A stretch of 64,000 nt of DNA from RSA9 sp036381195. GTDB lineage: Bacteria; Gemmatimonadota; Gemmatimonadetes; Longimicrobiales; RSA9. Below are positions 51,173 through 58,751 of the stretch, piece by piece. Numbering within the stretch: the first letter of the stretch is position 1; each line of letters opens with the position of its first letter. The stretch is from the NCBI GenBank assembly GCA_036381195.1, contig DASVDH010000012.1, positions 15,131-79,130 on the forward strand, given 5' to 3'. The notes below the pieces were generated by a model. It did no database searches, was not told where the DNA came from, and saw nothing but the letters and a program-made list of their open reading frames with translations. A program made the position numbers and the translations under genes.

Positions 51173-52054
51173 GTGACCGCCGGGTTGCCCAGGCCGCGCT
51201 TCGAGCCGCACCCCACCCGGCGGCGCATCCTCGGCTTCGGCTTCGCCGCGCTCTGCTTCGCCGCGACCGTCGCCGGCCTCGTCGTCCTCGCCGTCCTCCT
51301 CGTGGACCTGTGGCGGGACGGCGCTGGCGTGCTCACCTGGGAGTTCGTGCGCTCCTACCCCTCGCGGTTCGCCTCGCGCGCCGGGATCTGGCCCGCGCTC
51401 GTCGGCTCGCTCTGGGTGCTGGTGTTCACGGCCCTCATCTCGTTCCCGCTCGGCGTGGGCACCGCGATCTGGCTCGAAGAGTACGCGCCGCGCAGCCGCA
51501 TCACCGCGCTGGTCAAGGCCAACATCGCGAACCTCGCGGGTGTGCCCGCCATCGTCTTCGGCATCCTCGGCCTCGCCCTGTTCGTGCGCGCGATGGCGCT
51601 CGGCCGCAGCGTGCTCGCCGCCGCGCTGACCCTGGCCCTGCTGATCCTGCCCGTCATCATCATCGCCGCCGAGGAGGCGATCCGCGCGGTTCCCAACTCG
51701 ATCCGGCTCGGTTCCTACGCGCTCGGCGCCACGCGCTGGCAGACGGTACGCCACCATGTGCTGCCGCTCGCGCTGCCCGGCATCCTGACCGGCACGATCC
51801 TCGCCCTCTCACGCGCCATCGGCGAGGCCGCGCCGCTGATCATGATCGGCGCGCTCGCGTTCGTGCCGTTCGTGCCTGACAGCCCCCTGGATGGCTTCAC
51901 CGTGATCCCGATCCAGGTCTTCAACTGGATCGCCCGGCCACAACCCGAGTTCCACCGCCTCGCCGCGGCCGGCAGCATCGTCCTGTTGGCGGTCCTGCTG
52001 GCGCTCAACGCCGCGGCGATCCTGCTCCGCAACAAGTACACGCGAAGACTCTGA
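51173..52054 (+). CDS. pstA: Phosphate ABC transporter permease PstA
   Basis: A 293-residue permease with six membrane helices. Hallmarks: FVRSYPSRFASRAGIWPALV, GTAIWLEEYAPRSRITALVK, NLAGVPAIVFGILGLALFVR and the coupling motif YALGATRWQTVRHHVLPLAL. ILALSRAIGEAAPLIMIGAL follows. GTG start at 51173 after a strong AAGGAGGGG. It lies 37 bp after pstC and 4 bp before pstB. It pairs with PstC to take phosphate from PstS across the inner membrane. Confidence 0.92.
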   Translation: MTAGLPRPRFEPHPTRRRILGFGFAALCFAATVAGLVVLAVLLVDLWRDGAGVLTWEFVRSYPSRFASRAGIWPALVGSLWVLVFTALISFPLGVGTAIWLEEYAPRSRITALVKANIANLAGVPAIVFGILGLALFVRAMALGRSVLAAALTLALLILPVIIIAAEEAIRAVPNSIRLGSYALGATRWQTVRHHVLPLALPGILTGTILALSRAIGEAAPLIMIGALAFVPFVPDSPLDGFTVIPIQVFNWIARPQPEFHRLAAAGSIVLLAVLLALNAAAILLRNKYTRRL

Positions 52055-52058
52055 TCCC

Positions 52059-52835
52059 ATGCCCGGATCCGTCATCACGCCGCCCGGCCCGGTCGCCCTC
52101 GAGACGCGGAACCTGAGCGTGTTCTACAACGGCACGCACGCCCTCCGCCGGGTCTCGATCCGCATCCCGGCGCGGCGCGTGGTCGCGTTCATCGGCCCGT
52201 CGGGTTGCGGCAAGAGCACGCTGCTCCGCTGCCTCAACCGCATGAACGACCTCGTGCCCGGCGCGCGCGTCGAGGGCGAGGTGCTGTTCCACGAAGAGAA
52301 CCTGTACGGCCCCGGCGTGGACCCGGTCGAGGTCCGCCGCCGCATCGGCATGGTCTTCCAGAAACCCAATCCGTTCCCGAAGTCCATCTACGACAACGTC
52401 GCCTTCGGCCCGCGCATCAACGGCTACCGCGGCAATCTGGACGAGCTGGTCGAGCGCTCGCTGCGCCAGGCCGCGCTCTGGGACGAGGTGAAGGACCGTC
52501 TGGACGACAGCGCGCTCACGCTCTCGGGCGGGCAGCAGCAGCGGCTGTGCATCGCGCGCGCGCTCGCGGTCGAGCCGGAGATCCTGCTCATGGACGAGCC
52601 GGCCTCCGCGCTGGACCCCATCGCGACGCAGAAGATCGAGGAGCTGATCTACGAGCTGAAGCAGCAGTACACGGTCGTCATCGTGACGCACAACATGCAG
52701 CAGGCCGCGCGCGTCTCCGCCTTCACCGCCTTCCTCTACATGGGCGAGGTCATCGAGTACGGCCCGACCCACGACCTGTTCACCAACCCGCGCGAGGAGC
52801 GCACGGAGGCCTACATCACCGGGAGGTTCGGATGA
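52059..52835 (+). CDS. pstB: Phosphate ABC transporter ATPase PstB
   Basis: A 258-residue ATPase. Walker A GPSGCGKST (about 46-54), Q-loop VFQKPNPFPKSIYDNVAFGP (the PstB-specific FPKSIYDN), signature LSGGQQQRL, Walker B ILLMDEPASALDP and the H-loop VTHNMQQAARVSAFTAFLYM with the PstB-typical MQQA. It hydrolyses ATP to drive phosphate uptake through PstCA. It starts 4 bp after pstA and its stop overlaps phoU (ATGA). Confidence 0.95.
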   Translation: MPGSVITPPGPVALETRNLSVFYNGTHALRRVSIRIPARRVVAFIGPSGCGKSTLLRCLNRMNDLVPGARVEGEVLFHEENLYGPGVDPVEVRRRIGMVFQKPNPFPKSIYDNVAFGPRINGYRGNLDELVERSLRQAALWDEVKDRLDDSALTLSGGQQQRLCIARALAVEPEILLMDEPASALDPIATQKIEELIYELKQQYTVVIVTHNMQQAARVSAFTAFLYMGEVIEYGPTHDLFTNPREERTEAYITGRFG

Positions 52836-53533
52836 ACCCGCCGCGTCATTTCCAGGACGAGCTGGACGAGCTCAAGTCCCGGGTCGTCGCCCTGGCCGGG
52901 CGTGCCGAGGAAGCCGTGCGCCTCGCCGTCGAGGCCCTCCTCGGCCGGGACCGCAGCAAGGCCGAGAGGGCGATCCGCATGGACCGCGAGATCGACCAGC
53001 TCGAGCTCGACATCGACGACTTCGCCATCCAGCTCCTCGCGCTCCAGCAGCCCATGGCGCGGGACCTGCGCCTGATCACCACGGCGCTCAGCATCACGAC
53101 CGACCTCGAGCGCATCGGCGACCACGCCGTCAACATCGCCGAGGCCGTCGAGTACATGCTGGGCGCGGCGCCGCTGCCGCCGCTCCCCGAGATCGAGGAG
53201 ATGGTCCGGACCGCCAACCGCATGCTCGGCGACGCGCTGGATGCCTTCGTCCGCGGCGACGCCGCGCTCGCGCGCGACGTCCTGCGCCGCGATGACCGCG
53301 TCGACGAGCTGCACCAGAACGTCTTCCGCATCCTGCTCACGCACATGATGGAGGATCCCCGCCGCATCAGCACCGGCATGGACCTCTACATCGTGTCCGG
53401 CAACCTCGAGCGCATCGCGGACCTCGCCACCAACATCGCCGAGGAGGTCGTCTTCCTCGTGGAGGGGCGCACGATCAAGCACCAGGCGGAGGAGCGCCGG
53501 ACCGGCGAGGCAGCGCCCGAGCAGGGGCGCTGA
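52832..53533 (+). CDS. phoU: Phosphate uptake regulator PhoU
   Basis: A 233-residue all-helical protein with two PhoU repeats. Each has the metal-binding E-D motif: RMDREIDQLELDIDDFAIQL and DLRLITTALSITTDLERIGD in the first, RRDDRVDELHQNVFRILLTH and LYIVSGNLERIADLATNIAE in the second. PhoU links the PstSCAB transporter to PhoR, keeping PhoB unphosphorylated when phosphate is plentiful. The ATG overlaps the pstB stop. It closes the operon; the next gene starts 130 bp on with its own promoter candidate. Confidence 0.93.
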   Translation: MNPPRHFQDELDELKSRVVALAGRAEEAVRLAVEALLGRDRSKAERAIRMDREIDQLELDIDDFAIQLLALQQPMARDLRLITTALSITTDLERIGDHAVNIAEAVEYMLGAAPLPPLPEIEEMVRTANRMLGDALDAFVRGDAALARDVLRRDDRVDELHQNVFRILLTHMMEDPRRISTGMDLYIVSGNLERIADLATNIAEEVVFLVEGRTIKHQAEERRTGEAAPEQGR

Positions 53534-53562
53534 CGCGGGCGCCGTCAGGATGCCGCCGCGAC

Positions 53563-53591
53563 TTGACAGAAACGGCTTCCCATCGCATCGT
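53563..53591 (+). promoter_or_regulatory. Promoter candidate for the SDR gene
   Basis: TTGACA (53563-53568), a 17-bp spacer, then CATCGT (53586-53591). The -35 is consensus; the -10 differs at one position from the CATCTT seen at 27129 and 58157. Predicted leader about 66 nt. Confidence 0.5.
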
Positions 53592-53663
53592 CCCACGTTC
53601 AACCATCGGCCGGGCCGGCCCCGTTCCCCAAGAGGAAGCGATGGCGCTTCCAGCGAGCTGTCC

Positions 53664-54560
53664 GTGAGTGCGAACCGGCCGCGAGAGCCACATGCGCCGG
53701 TCACCGCCGGGCGGGCACCCGCGCAGGCCGTGGACGAGGCGCTGGAACAATTGCTGGTCGAAGTCGTCGAGACGCGGCCGCTCCCCGCGCGCACGTACGC
53801 GGACCTCCGCGGCCTGGGCGCGATCGTGACCGGCGGCGCGACCGGCATCGGTCGCGCCATCGCGCTCGAGCTGGCCCAGAACGGCGTGCACATCGCCTTC
53901 AACTACGTCGAAGAGGGCGACGGCCGCATGACCGAGGAGGCGGAGCGCACCGCGGCCGAATTGCGGCTCCTCGAGGTGCAGGTCCTGAGCTGTGAGTGCG
54001 ACGTGCGCGATGCCCGCCTCGTCGAGCGCATGGTGCGCCAGGCGAAGGAGGCCTTCGGCGGGCTGCACATCCTGGTCAACAACGCCGGGATCGGCCGGGA
54101 CCGGGCGCTCTGGCGCATGACGGACGAGCAGTGGCGTGACGTGATCGACACGAACCTGACCGGTGCGTTCAACATGATCCGCGCCGTCACGCCCGTCTTC
54201 CGTGCGCAGCAGTACGGTAAGATCGTCAACATCAGCTCCGTCCACGGGATCCGGAGCGAGTTCGGCCTCTCCAACTACGCGGCCTCGAAGGCGGGGCTGC
54301 TCGGCCTCACGCGTTCCGCCGCCGTGGAGCTGGGGCCGTCAAACATCAACGTCAACGCCGTCGCTCCGGGTTACATCCGGACGACGCGGCTCACCGAGGC
54401 GGTACCCGCCGAGGTCCTCGACCGCGCGCGCGAGAAGAGCGCGCTCGGCCGCCTCGGCGACCCCCAGGATGTCGCCCACGTGGTGGTCTTCCTCTGCTCC
54501 GAGATGGCCCGCCACATCACGGGTGCGGTCATCCCGGTCGACGGGGGGCACCTCCTCTAG
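53664..54560 (+). CDS. SDR-family 3-oxoacyl-ACP reductase-like protein (FabG-type)
   Basis: A 298-residue classical short-chain dehydrogenase. A polar leader of about 48 residues precedes GLGAIVTGGATGIGRAIALE (TGxxxGxG, about 52-58). It continues with LVNNAGIGRDRALW (NNAG), VNISSVHGIRSEFG (catalytic Ser), YAASK (Tyr, Lys) and VNAVAPGYIRT. It should be an NADPH-dependent beta-ketoacyl or acetoacetyl-CoA reductase. The leader is longer than in FabG (about 245 residues); the GTG at 53664 is the best in-frame start found but lacks a strong ribosome binding site. The following enoyl-CoA hydratase gene suggests fatty-acid or acyl-CoA metabolism. Confidence 0.85.
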   Translation: MSANRPREPHAPVTAGRAPAQAVDEALEQLLVEVVETRPLPARTYADLRGLGAIVTGGATGIGRAIALELAQNGVHIAFNYVEEGDGRMTEEAERTAAELRLLEVQVLSCECDVRDARLVERMVRQAKEAFGGLHILVNNAGIGRDRALWRMTDEQWRDVIDTNLTGAFNMIRAVTPVFRAQQYGKIVNISSVHGIRSEFGLSNYAASKAGLLGLTRSAAVELGPSNINVNAVAPGYIRTTRLTEAVPAEVLDRAREKSALGRLGDPQDVAHVVVFLCSEMARHITGAVIPVDGGHLL

Positions 54561-54640
54561 GAAGTCTGAGGGCCGGACGCCACGCGTGCCCCGCCGATCG
54601 CCGCCGGCCGTGGCTTTCGCGGGCGTGCTCGACCATCGTC

Positions 54641-55435
54641 ATGGACCTCGAACGCACCGTGCATCTTATGGAATACCGGAACCTGAAGATCGAGCTCCGG
54701 CACCCGGTGGCGACCATGACGCTGCACCGGCCGCCGCGCAACCTGCTGGACATCGACATGATCGAGGAGATCGCGGACGCGCTCCTCGCGATCCGTGGCG
54801 ATTCGGCCATCGAGATCCTCATCCTGCGAGGCGCGGAGGGGAACTTCTGCGAGGGGCTCGACCTCCGCGAGCACGTCAAGAGCCGCCTGCAGCGGCTCGT
54901 CCAGGTCTACAGCCGCGTCTTCGAGACGCTGCGCATGATGGACGTCGTCTCCATCGCCGCCATCGAGGGCAACGCGCTGGGCGGCGGCTTCGAGCTGGCG
55001 CTCGGATGCAACCTGATCGTCGCGGCGGAGGACGCCTGCTTCGCGCTCCCGGAGGTGCGCCATGGCATCTTCCCGCCGATCGCGTGTATCATCCTCCCGC
55101 GCGTGGTCCCGCGCCGGCGCGCCATGGAGTGGATCCTGACCGGCAACGAGATCAGCGCCGTGCAGCTCCAGGAGGACGGCCTCATCAACCGGCTGTTCCC
55201 GCCGCAGGAGTTCGAGGCCGGCCTCTCGGCGTTCGTCGCCGAGCTCGCCAGGAACAGCGGGCCGGTGCTCCAGCTCGCCAAGCGGGCGCAGTACGAGGCG
55301 TACTACTCGACCTACGAGGAGGCGCTGTACAAGGTGCAGAACCTCTACCTGAGGGACCTGATGGAGCTCCAGGACGCGGAGGAGGGCCTGCGCGCCTACC
55401 GCGAGGGGAGGGAGGCCGTGTGGCGGAACCGCTGA
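54641..55435 (+). CDS. Enoyl-CoA hydratase/isomerase family protein
   Basis: A 264-residue crotonase-fold enzyme. The oxyanion-hole motifs are GAEGNFCEGLDLREH and EGNALGGGFELALGCNLIVA; FALPEVRHGIFPPIACIILP carries the usual catalytic Glu position. This fits hydration of enoyl-CoA or a related crotonase reaction. The start at ATG 54641 is uncertain: an ATG at 54668 (MEYRNLK) is equally placed and neither has a good ribosome binding site. Its last 16 bp overlap the next gene's start. With the preceding SDR it suggests a short acyl-CoA pathway; the exact substrate is unknown. Confidence 0.83.
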   Translation: MDLERTVHLMEYRNLKIELRHPVATMTLHRPPRNLLDIDMIEEIADALLAIRGDSAIEILILRGAEGNFCEGLDLREHVKSRLQRLVQVYSRVFETLRMMDVVSIAAIEGNALGGGFELALGCNLIVAAEDACFALPEVRHGIFPPIACIILPRVVPRRRAMEWILTGNEISAVQLQEDGLINRLFPPQEFEAGLSAFVAELARNSGPVLQLAKRAQYEAYYSTYEEALYKVQNLYLRDLMELQDAEEGLRAYREGREAVWRNR

Positions 55436-56085
55436 CGCGTGACGTGGGCCCGCGGCTCACGACGCGCCTGCATCCCCGCGCCCTGCTGCTCGCCGCCGGC
55501 GCCGCCGCCCTCGCCGCCTGCGGCGGCAGCCGCCTCGCCCCTTCACCCGATGCGCCGCCGCCGCCGGCCCCGGACCTGACCGGCGCCGTCGTCATGCTAC
55601 TGCCGACCCAGGAGAGCGTGTACACCCGCCGCCCCGCGGACGGCGGAGGCAGCTCCGGCGAGATGCTGGATGCCGAGCTGGCCTTCTGGCTCCAGGACCA
55701 CGCCCCGCACGTCCGCTGGGTGACGCCCGGGCGCCTGCGGGAGCACCTCGCCCGCTCGCCCGGCCTCGGCATCGACATCGCCCACCTCGATGTCGCGGTC
55801 TTCCGTCACGCGCAGGTCAAGCGCATCGGCGACCCGCTCTTCGGCGACCTCGTCCGCCTCGGCTCCCTGGCCGGCGCGCAATTCGCGCTGATCCCCACCT
55901 TCGCCGCGTACGCGCCCGGCGCGAACGGCGGCCCCGGCCGCCTCGAGCTCGCCGCGACCCTCATCGACTGCTCGGACGGCCGCGTGCACTGGTTCGGCGT
56001 CGTCGCCGGCGAACCGGGCGCTCCGGGCGAGCGCGCCACCGCAGCCAGCGCCGCGCAGGCGCTCGCCCGCGCCCTGTTCCGCTGA
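55420..56085 (+). CDS. Lipoprotein of unknown function
   Basis: A 221-residue predicted lipoprotein: basic start, hydrophobic LLLAAGAAALAACG with lipobox LAAC (about residue 32), then a Pro-rich linker (APSPDAPPPPAPD). The folded part has GAVVMLLPTQESV, ELAFWLQDHAPHVRWVTPGR and LGSLAGAQFALIPTFAAYAP, suggestive of an alpha/beta domain like TolB-N or curli CsgG-type, without a clear match. The GTG at 55420 has GGGAGG at about 55406-55412. It overlaps the enoyl-CoA hydratase end by 16 bp and is followed after 8 bp by another lipoprotein gene. Confidence 0.6.
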   Translation: MAEPLTRDVGPRLTTRLHPRALLLAAGAAALAACGGSRLAPSPDAPPPPAPDLTGAVVMLLPTQESVYTRRPADGGGSSGEMLDAELAFWLQDHAPHVRWVTPGRLREHLARSPGLGIDIAHLDVAVFRHAQVKRIGDPLFGDLVRLGSLAGAQFALIPTFAAYAPGANGGPGRLELAATLIDCSDGRVHWFGVVAGEPGAPGERATAASAAQALARALFR

Positions 56086-56093
56086 GGCCCGCC

Positions 56094-56612
56094 GTGAGTG
56101 CCGCCTGGATCCGTGGCGTGGCAATGGTCCTCGCCGCCACGCTGGCCACCGGCGCGTGCGACCGGCTCCGGCGCGAGCTGCCCGTGCCCACCGCAGAAGA
56201 GGCCCGCGCGTTCTACGCCAACGCCTCCGGCCTCGCCGGCGTCGAGCTCAGCGGCAACGTCGTCGAGGTACGCGTGCGCCAGCCGCTCGCCCAGCTCCGC
56301 CGTGGCGGCTCGCTGTGGGCCCGCGTCGGACCCTACGTCTACCTCTTCACACCCGGAACCCGCGACCTGTTCGAGGCGTACCCGGGCGTGGCCGCCGCCC
56401 GCGTCATCACGATCGCGCCTGACGGCACGGAGATCGCCCGCGCTACCCTGCTGCGCGAGACGATGAACGAGATCCTCTGGCGGAGATCGCTGAACCTCCT
56501 GGGCCACGCGCTCCACGAGGGGACGCAGCGGCCATCGCGGCTCGAGGACCTGGTCGACTGGGGCGAGAGCCACACGGAATACGTGTACAACCCGACTTAC
56601 GTGCCGGAATAA
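56094..56612 (+). CDS. Small lipoprotein of unknown function
   Basis: A 172-residue protein with a signal segment (IRGVAMVLAATLATGACDRL) whose TGAC fits a lipobox. The mature part (SGNVVEVRVRQPLAQLRRGG, then LWARVGPYVYLFTPGTRDLF) is beta-rich; the C-terminus is helical with LLGHALHEGTQRPSRLEDLV. No family recognised. The GTG start at 56094 is 8 bp after the previous lipoprotein gene, and the isocitrate-dehydrogenase-like gene begins 5 bp after its stop, so all are likely cotranscribed. Confidence 0.58.
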   Translation: MSAAWIRGVAMVLAATLATGACDRLRRELPVPTAEEARAFYANASGLAGVELSGNVVEVRVRQPLAQLRRGGSLWARVGPYVYLFTPGTRDLFEAYPGVAAARVITIAPDGTEIARATLLRETMNEILWRRSLNLLGHALHEGTQRPSRLEDLVDWGESHTEYVYNPTYVPE

Positions 56613-56617
56613 CACTG

Positions 56618-57628
56618 ATGACGACTGTGACATTGATCCCCGGCGACGGGATCGGCCCCGCGGTCACGCAAGCGGCGGTCCGCGTGCTCGAGGCCGCCGG
56701 GGCCTCGATCGAATGGGACCGCCAGCTCGCCGGCATCGCCGCCATGGACGCCGGCCTGCCGCCCCTGCCGGACGCGACGCTCGAGTCCATCCGGGAGAAC
56801 CGGATTGCGCTCAAGGGCCCGCTCACCACGCCGGTCGGCACGGGCTTCCGCTCGATCAACGTCGCGCTGCGCAAGGAGTTCGACCTCTACGCGAACGTCC
56901 GGCCGGCGCGCTCGCTCGTGCCCGGCAGCCGCTACGACGATGTGGACCTCGTGCTGATCCGCGAGAACACCGAAGGGCTCTACGTCGGCGTCGAGCACTT
57001 CATCGGCATGGGAGACGACCCCAAGGCCGCAGCCGAGTCCGTGATGATCGTGACCCGCTACGGCGCCGAGCGCATCGTGCGCTTCGCCTTCGAGTACGCG
57101 GTCCACAACAAGCGGCGCAAGGTCACGCTCGCCCACAAGGCCAACATCCTGAAGTTCACCCAGGGGCTCTTCCTGGAGGTCGGCCGCAAGGTCGCGGAGG
57201 AGTACGCGGGCCGCGTCGAGTTCGAGGACCGCATCATCGACGCGACCGCAATGCACCTCGTGCTGAACCCGCACCAGTTCGACGTGCTGGTGATGGAGAA
57301 CATGTTCGGGGACATCCTCAGCGACCTCATGGCGGGCCTCGTCGGCGGGCTCGGGATGGCGCCCGGCGCGAACATCGGGCGCGACGCCGCGATCTTCGAG
57401 CCGGTGCACGGCTCCGCGCCCGACATCGCTGGCCTCGACATCGCCAACCCCACCGCGATGATCCTGGCCGCGTGCATGATGCTCGACCACATGGGGCAGG
57501 GCGATGCCGCGACGCGCATCCGCCGCGCGGTCGAGACCACGATCCGGGAAGGGCGCGCGCGCACGCGCGACCTGGGCGGCACGGCGAGCACCGCCGAGTT
57601 CGCGGATGCGGTGATCGCCGCGCTCTGA
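56618..57628 (+). CDS. NAD(P)-dependent isocitrate/isopropylmalate dehydrogenase family enzyme
   Basis: A 336-residue beta-hydroxyacid oxidative decarboxylase. IPGDGIGPAVTQAAVRVLEA opens it. The substrate-binding helix reads TGFRSINVALRKEFDLYANV, with the Ser and three Arg typical of NAD-isocitrate dehydrogenase, not LeuB. The catalytic Tyr/Lys/Asp appear in TRYGAERIVRFAFEYAV, LAHKANILKFTQGLF and NMFGDILSDLMAGLVGG. EPVHGSAPDIAGLDIANPTA closes the cofactor site, with HGSAPDIAG favouring NAD. Oxidative decarboxylation of isocitrate (or homoisocitrate) is likely. It lies 5 bp after the small lipoprotein gene. Confidence 0.87.
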   Translation: MTTVTLIPGDGIGPAVTQAAVRVLEAAGASIEWDRQLAGIAAMDAGLPPLPDATLESIRENRIALKGPLTTPVGTGFRSINVALRKEFDLYANVRPARSLVPGSRYDDVDLVLIRENTEGLYVGVEHFIGMGDDPKAAAESVMIVTRYGAERIVRFAFEYAVHNKRRKVTLAHKANILKFTQGLFLEVGRKVAEEYAGRVEFEDRIIDATAMHLVLNPHQFDVLVMENMFGDILSDLMAGLVGGLGMAPGANIGRDAAIFEPVHGSAPDIAGLDIANPTAMILAACMMLDHMGQGDAATRIRRAVETTIREGRARTRDLGGTASTAEFADAVIAAL

Positions 57629-57672
57629 CGCCGGGCGCCGGCATCCGCGCTCCGGGCGCGTGCAGCGGAGGC

Positions 57673-58026
57673 CTAAGTCAGCATGCCCACCAGCAGCCCC
57701 ACGCCGGCGGACAGCAGCACGAGGGCCGCGTAGAGAAAGCCCCGGAGCTCGCGCCCGACCGGCTGGCCATCCGTGGCCGCTTCGACCAGCCGGATCTGGC
57801 CGAGCACCGACACCGCCGCGGCGAGCGCGCACAGCGCGACCGCGATCCCGTACCGGGACGTGAGCTCGATTCCGCTGAGGATCTGGAGGAGGAACAGCGC
57901 GCCGCCCGCCGCCGTGGCGCCGAGCCAGCTCACCTGCTTGAACTGCTCGAACCACAGTTGGTAGACCGCGTCCGTGCCTCGTCCGTCCGCCCGTCCGGGA
58001 ACGACCTCGTTGCGATCGAGTTGCAT
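57673..58026 (-). CDS. Small three-helix membrane protein, unknown function
   Basis: A 117-residue protein. A polar N-terminus (MQLDRNEVVPGRADGRGTDA) is followed by WLGATAAGGALFLLQILSGI, YGIAVALCALAAAVSVLGQI and FLYAALVLLSAGVGLLVGML, three likely membrane helices. No family recognised. The ATG at 58024-58026 has GGGGAAGCGT just upstream. It converges on the isocitrate-dehydrogenase-like gene and is divergent from the metal-related cluster. Confidence 0.6.
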   Translation of the reverse strand: MQLDRNEVVPGRADGRGTDAVYQLWFEQFKQVSWLGATAAGGALFLLQILSGIELTSRYGIAVALCALAAAVSVLGQIRLVEAATDGQPVGRELRGFLYAALVLLSAGVGLLVGMLT

Positions 58027-58133
58027 ACGCTTCCCCCTGATCGGGTTCCGGCCGCCGCTACCCTCGCGCAAAGGAATACCGTGCGCTCCACCGGCGCGCC
58101 ATAGACCCGGCGGCGGCGGGGGCGCCTGGCCCA

Positions 58134-58162
58134 TTGCCCCGACTGCCCACCCCCTGCATCTT
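58134..58162 (+). promoter_or_regulatory. Promoter for the His/Cys-rich protein and TonB receptor cluster
   Basis: TTGCCC (58134-58139), a 17-bp spacer, then CATCTT (58157-58162). Predicted start about 58168, with a leader of about 35 nt to the ATG at 58203. Confidence 0.6.
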
Positions 58163-58202
58163 TCCCACTGTTGCAGGAGCACCCGAACCCCGGCCCCTGG
58201 CC

Positions 58203-58631
58203 ATGAGACGCTCGCTCGCACGCACCGTCCTGGGTCTCGTCCTCGCCGCCGCGTTCGTCGTGGCGCGCGCGGAGGAGGCCGTGGGCGCGCTGCACTGCCC
58301 GCATCACGACGCGGTGCCGGGCGGGGTGGAGCCGGCCGCGGGGGACGGACCCGCCGGGACCGGCGCGCCGCACCACGGCCACCGGGAGGCCGCCGCGGAT
58401 CTCGGCGAGGCGCCGCCGTCGCACACCCACGGTGGTGAGCACGGCGTCTGCACCTGCATGGGCGCGTGCCAGAATGCCAGCGCCGTCTCGCTGCCCACGC
58501 CCAGTGTCGCGGTCGTCCTGCTGCGCCTGCCGCAGCAGCCCGCGCGCCCGCCCGCGGAGGCGCCGCTCCCCGCGCGCCTCGCGCAGCCCCACACGATCCC
58601 CTACGCCCACGCACCGCCTCCCCTCGGCTGA
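58203..58631 (+). CDS. Secreted His/Cys-rich protein, probable metal-binding (DUF2946-like)
   Basis: A 142-residue exported protein: signal segment LARTVLGLVLAAAFVVARAE, then HCPHHDAV, PHHGHREAA, SHTHGGEHGVCTCMGACQNA. The His clusters and three Cys in CTCMGAC make metal binding very likely, copper or zinc being the usual choices. The position before a TonB receptor resembles the small DUF2946-type proteins that precede copper receptors, although strong sequence identity to that family cannot be claimed. The C-terminus is Pro-rich. It has its own promoter and is followed after 120 bp by the receptor gene. Confidence 0.68.
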   Translation: MRRSLARTVLGLVLAAAFVVARAEEAVGALHCPHHDAVPGGVEPAAGDGPAGTGAPHHGHREAAADLGEAPPSHTHGGEHGVCTCMGACQNASAVSLPTPSVAVVLLRLPQQPARPPAEAPLPARLAQPHTIPYAHAPPPLG

Positions 58632-58751
58632 TCGCTTGGCGCCGGCCGTCCGCTGACCGCGGGCGGCACCGCGGCGCGCGTCCGGCCGCCAGCCGTCGCG
58701 GCCTGGCCGCCGCCGGCGGACGACCACGCAAGCATCCAGCGGGAGGCAAAC

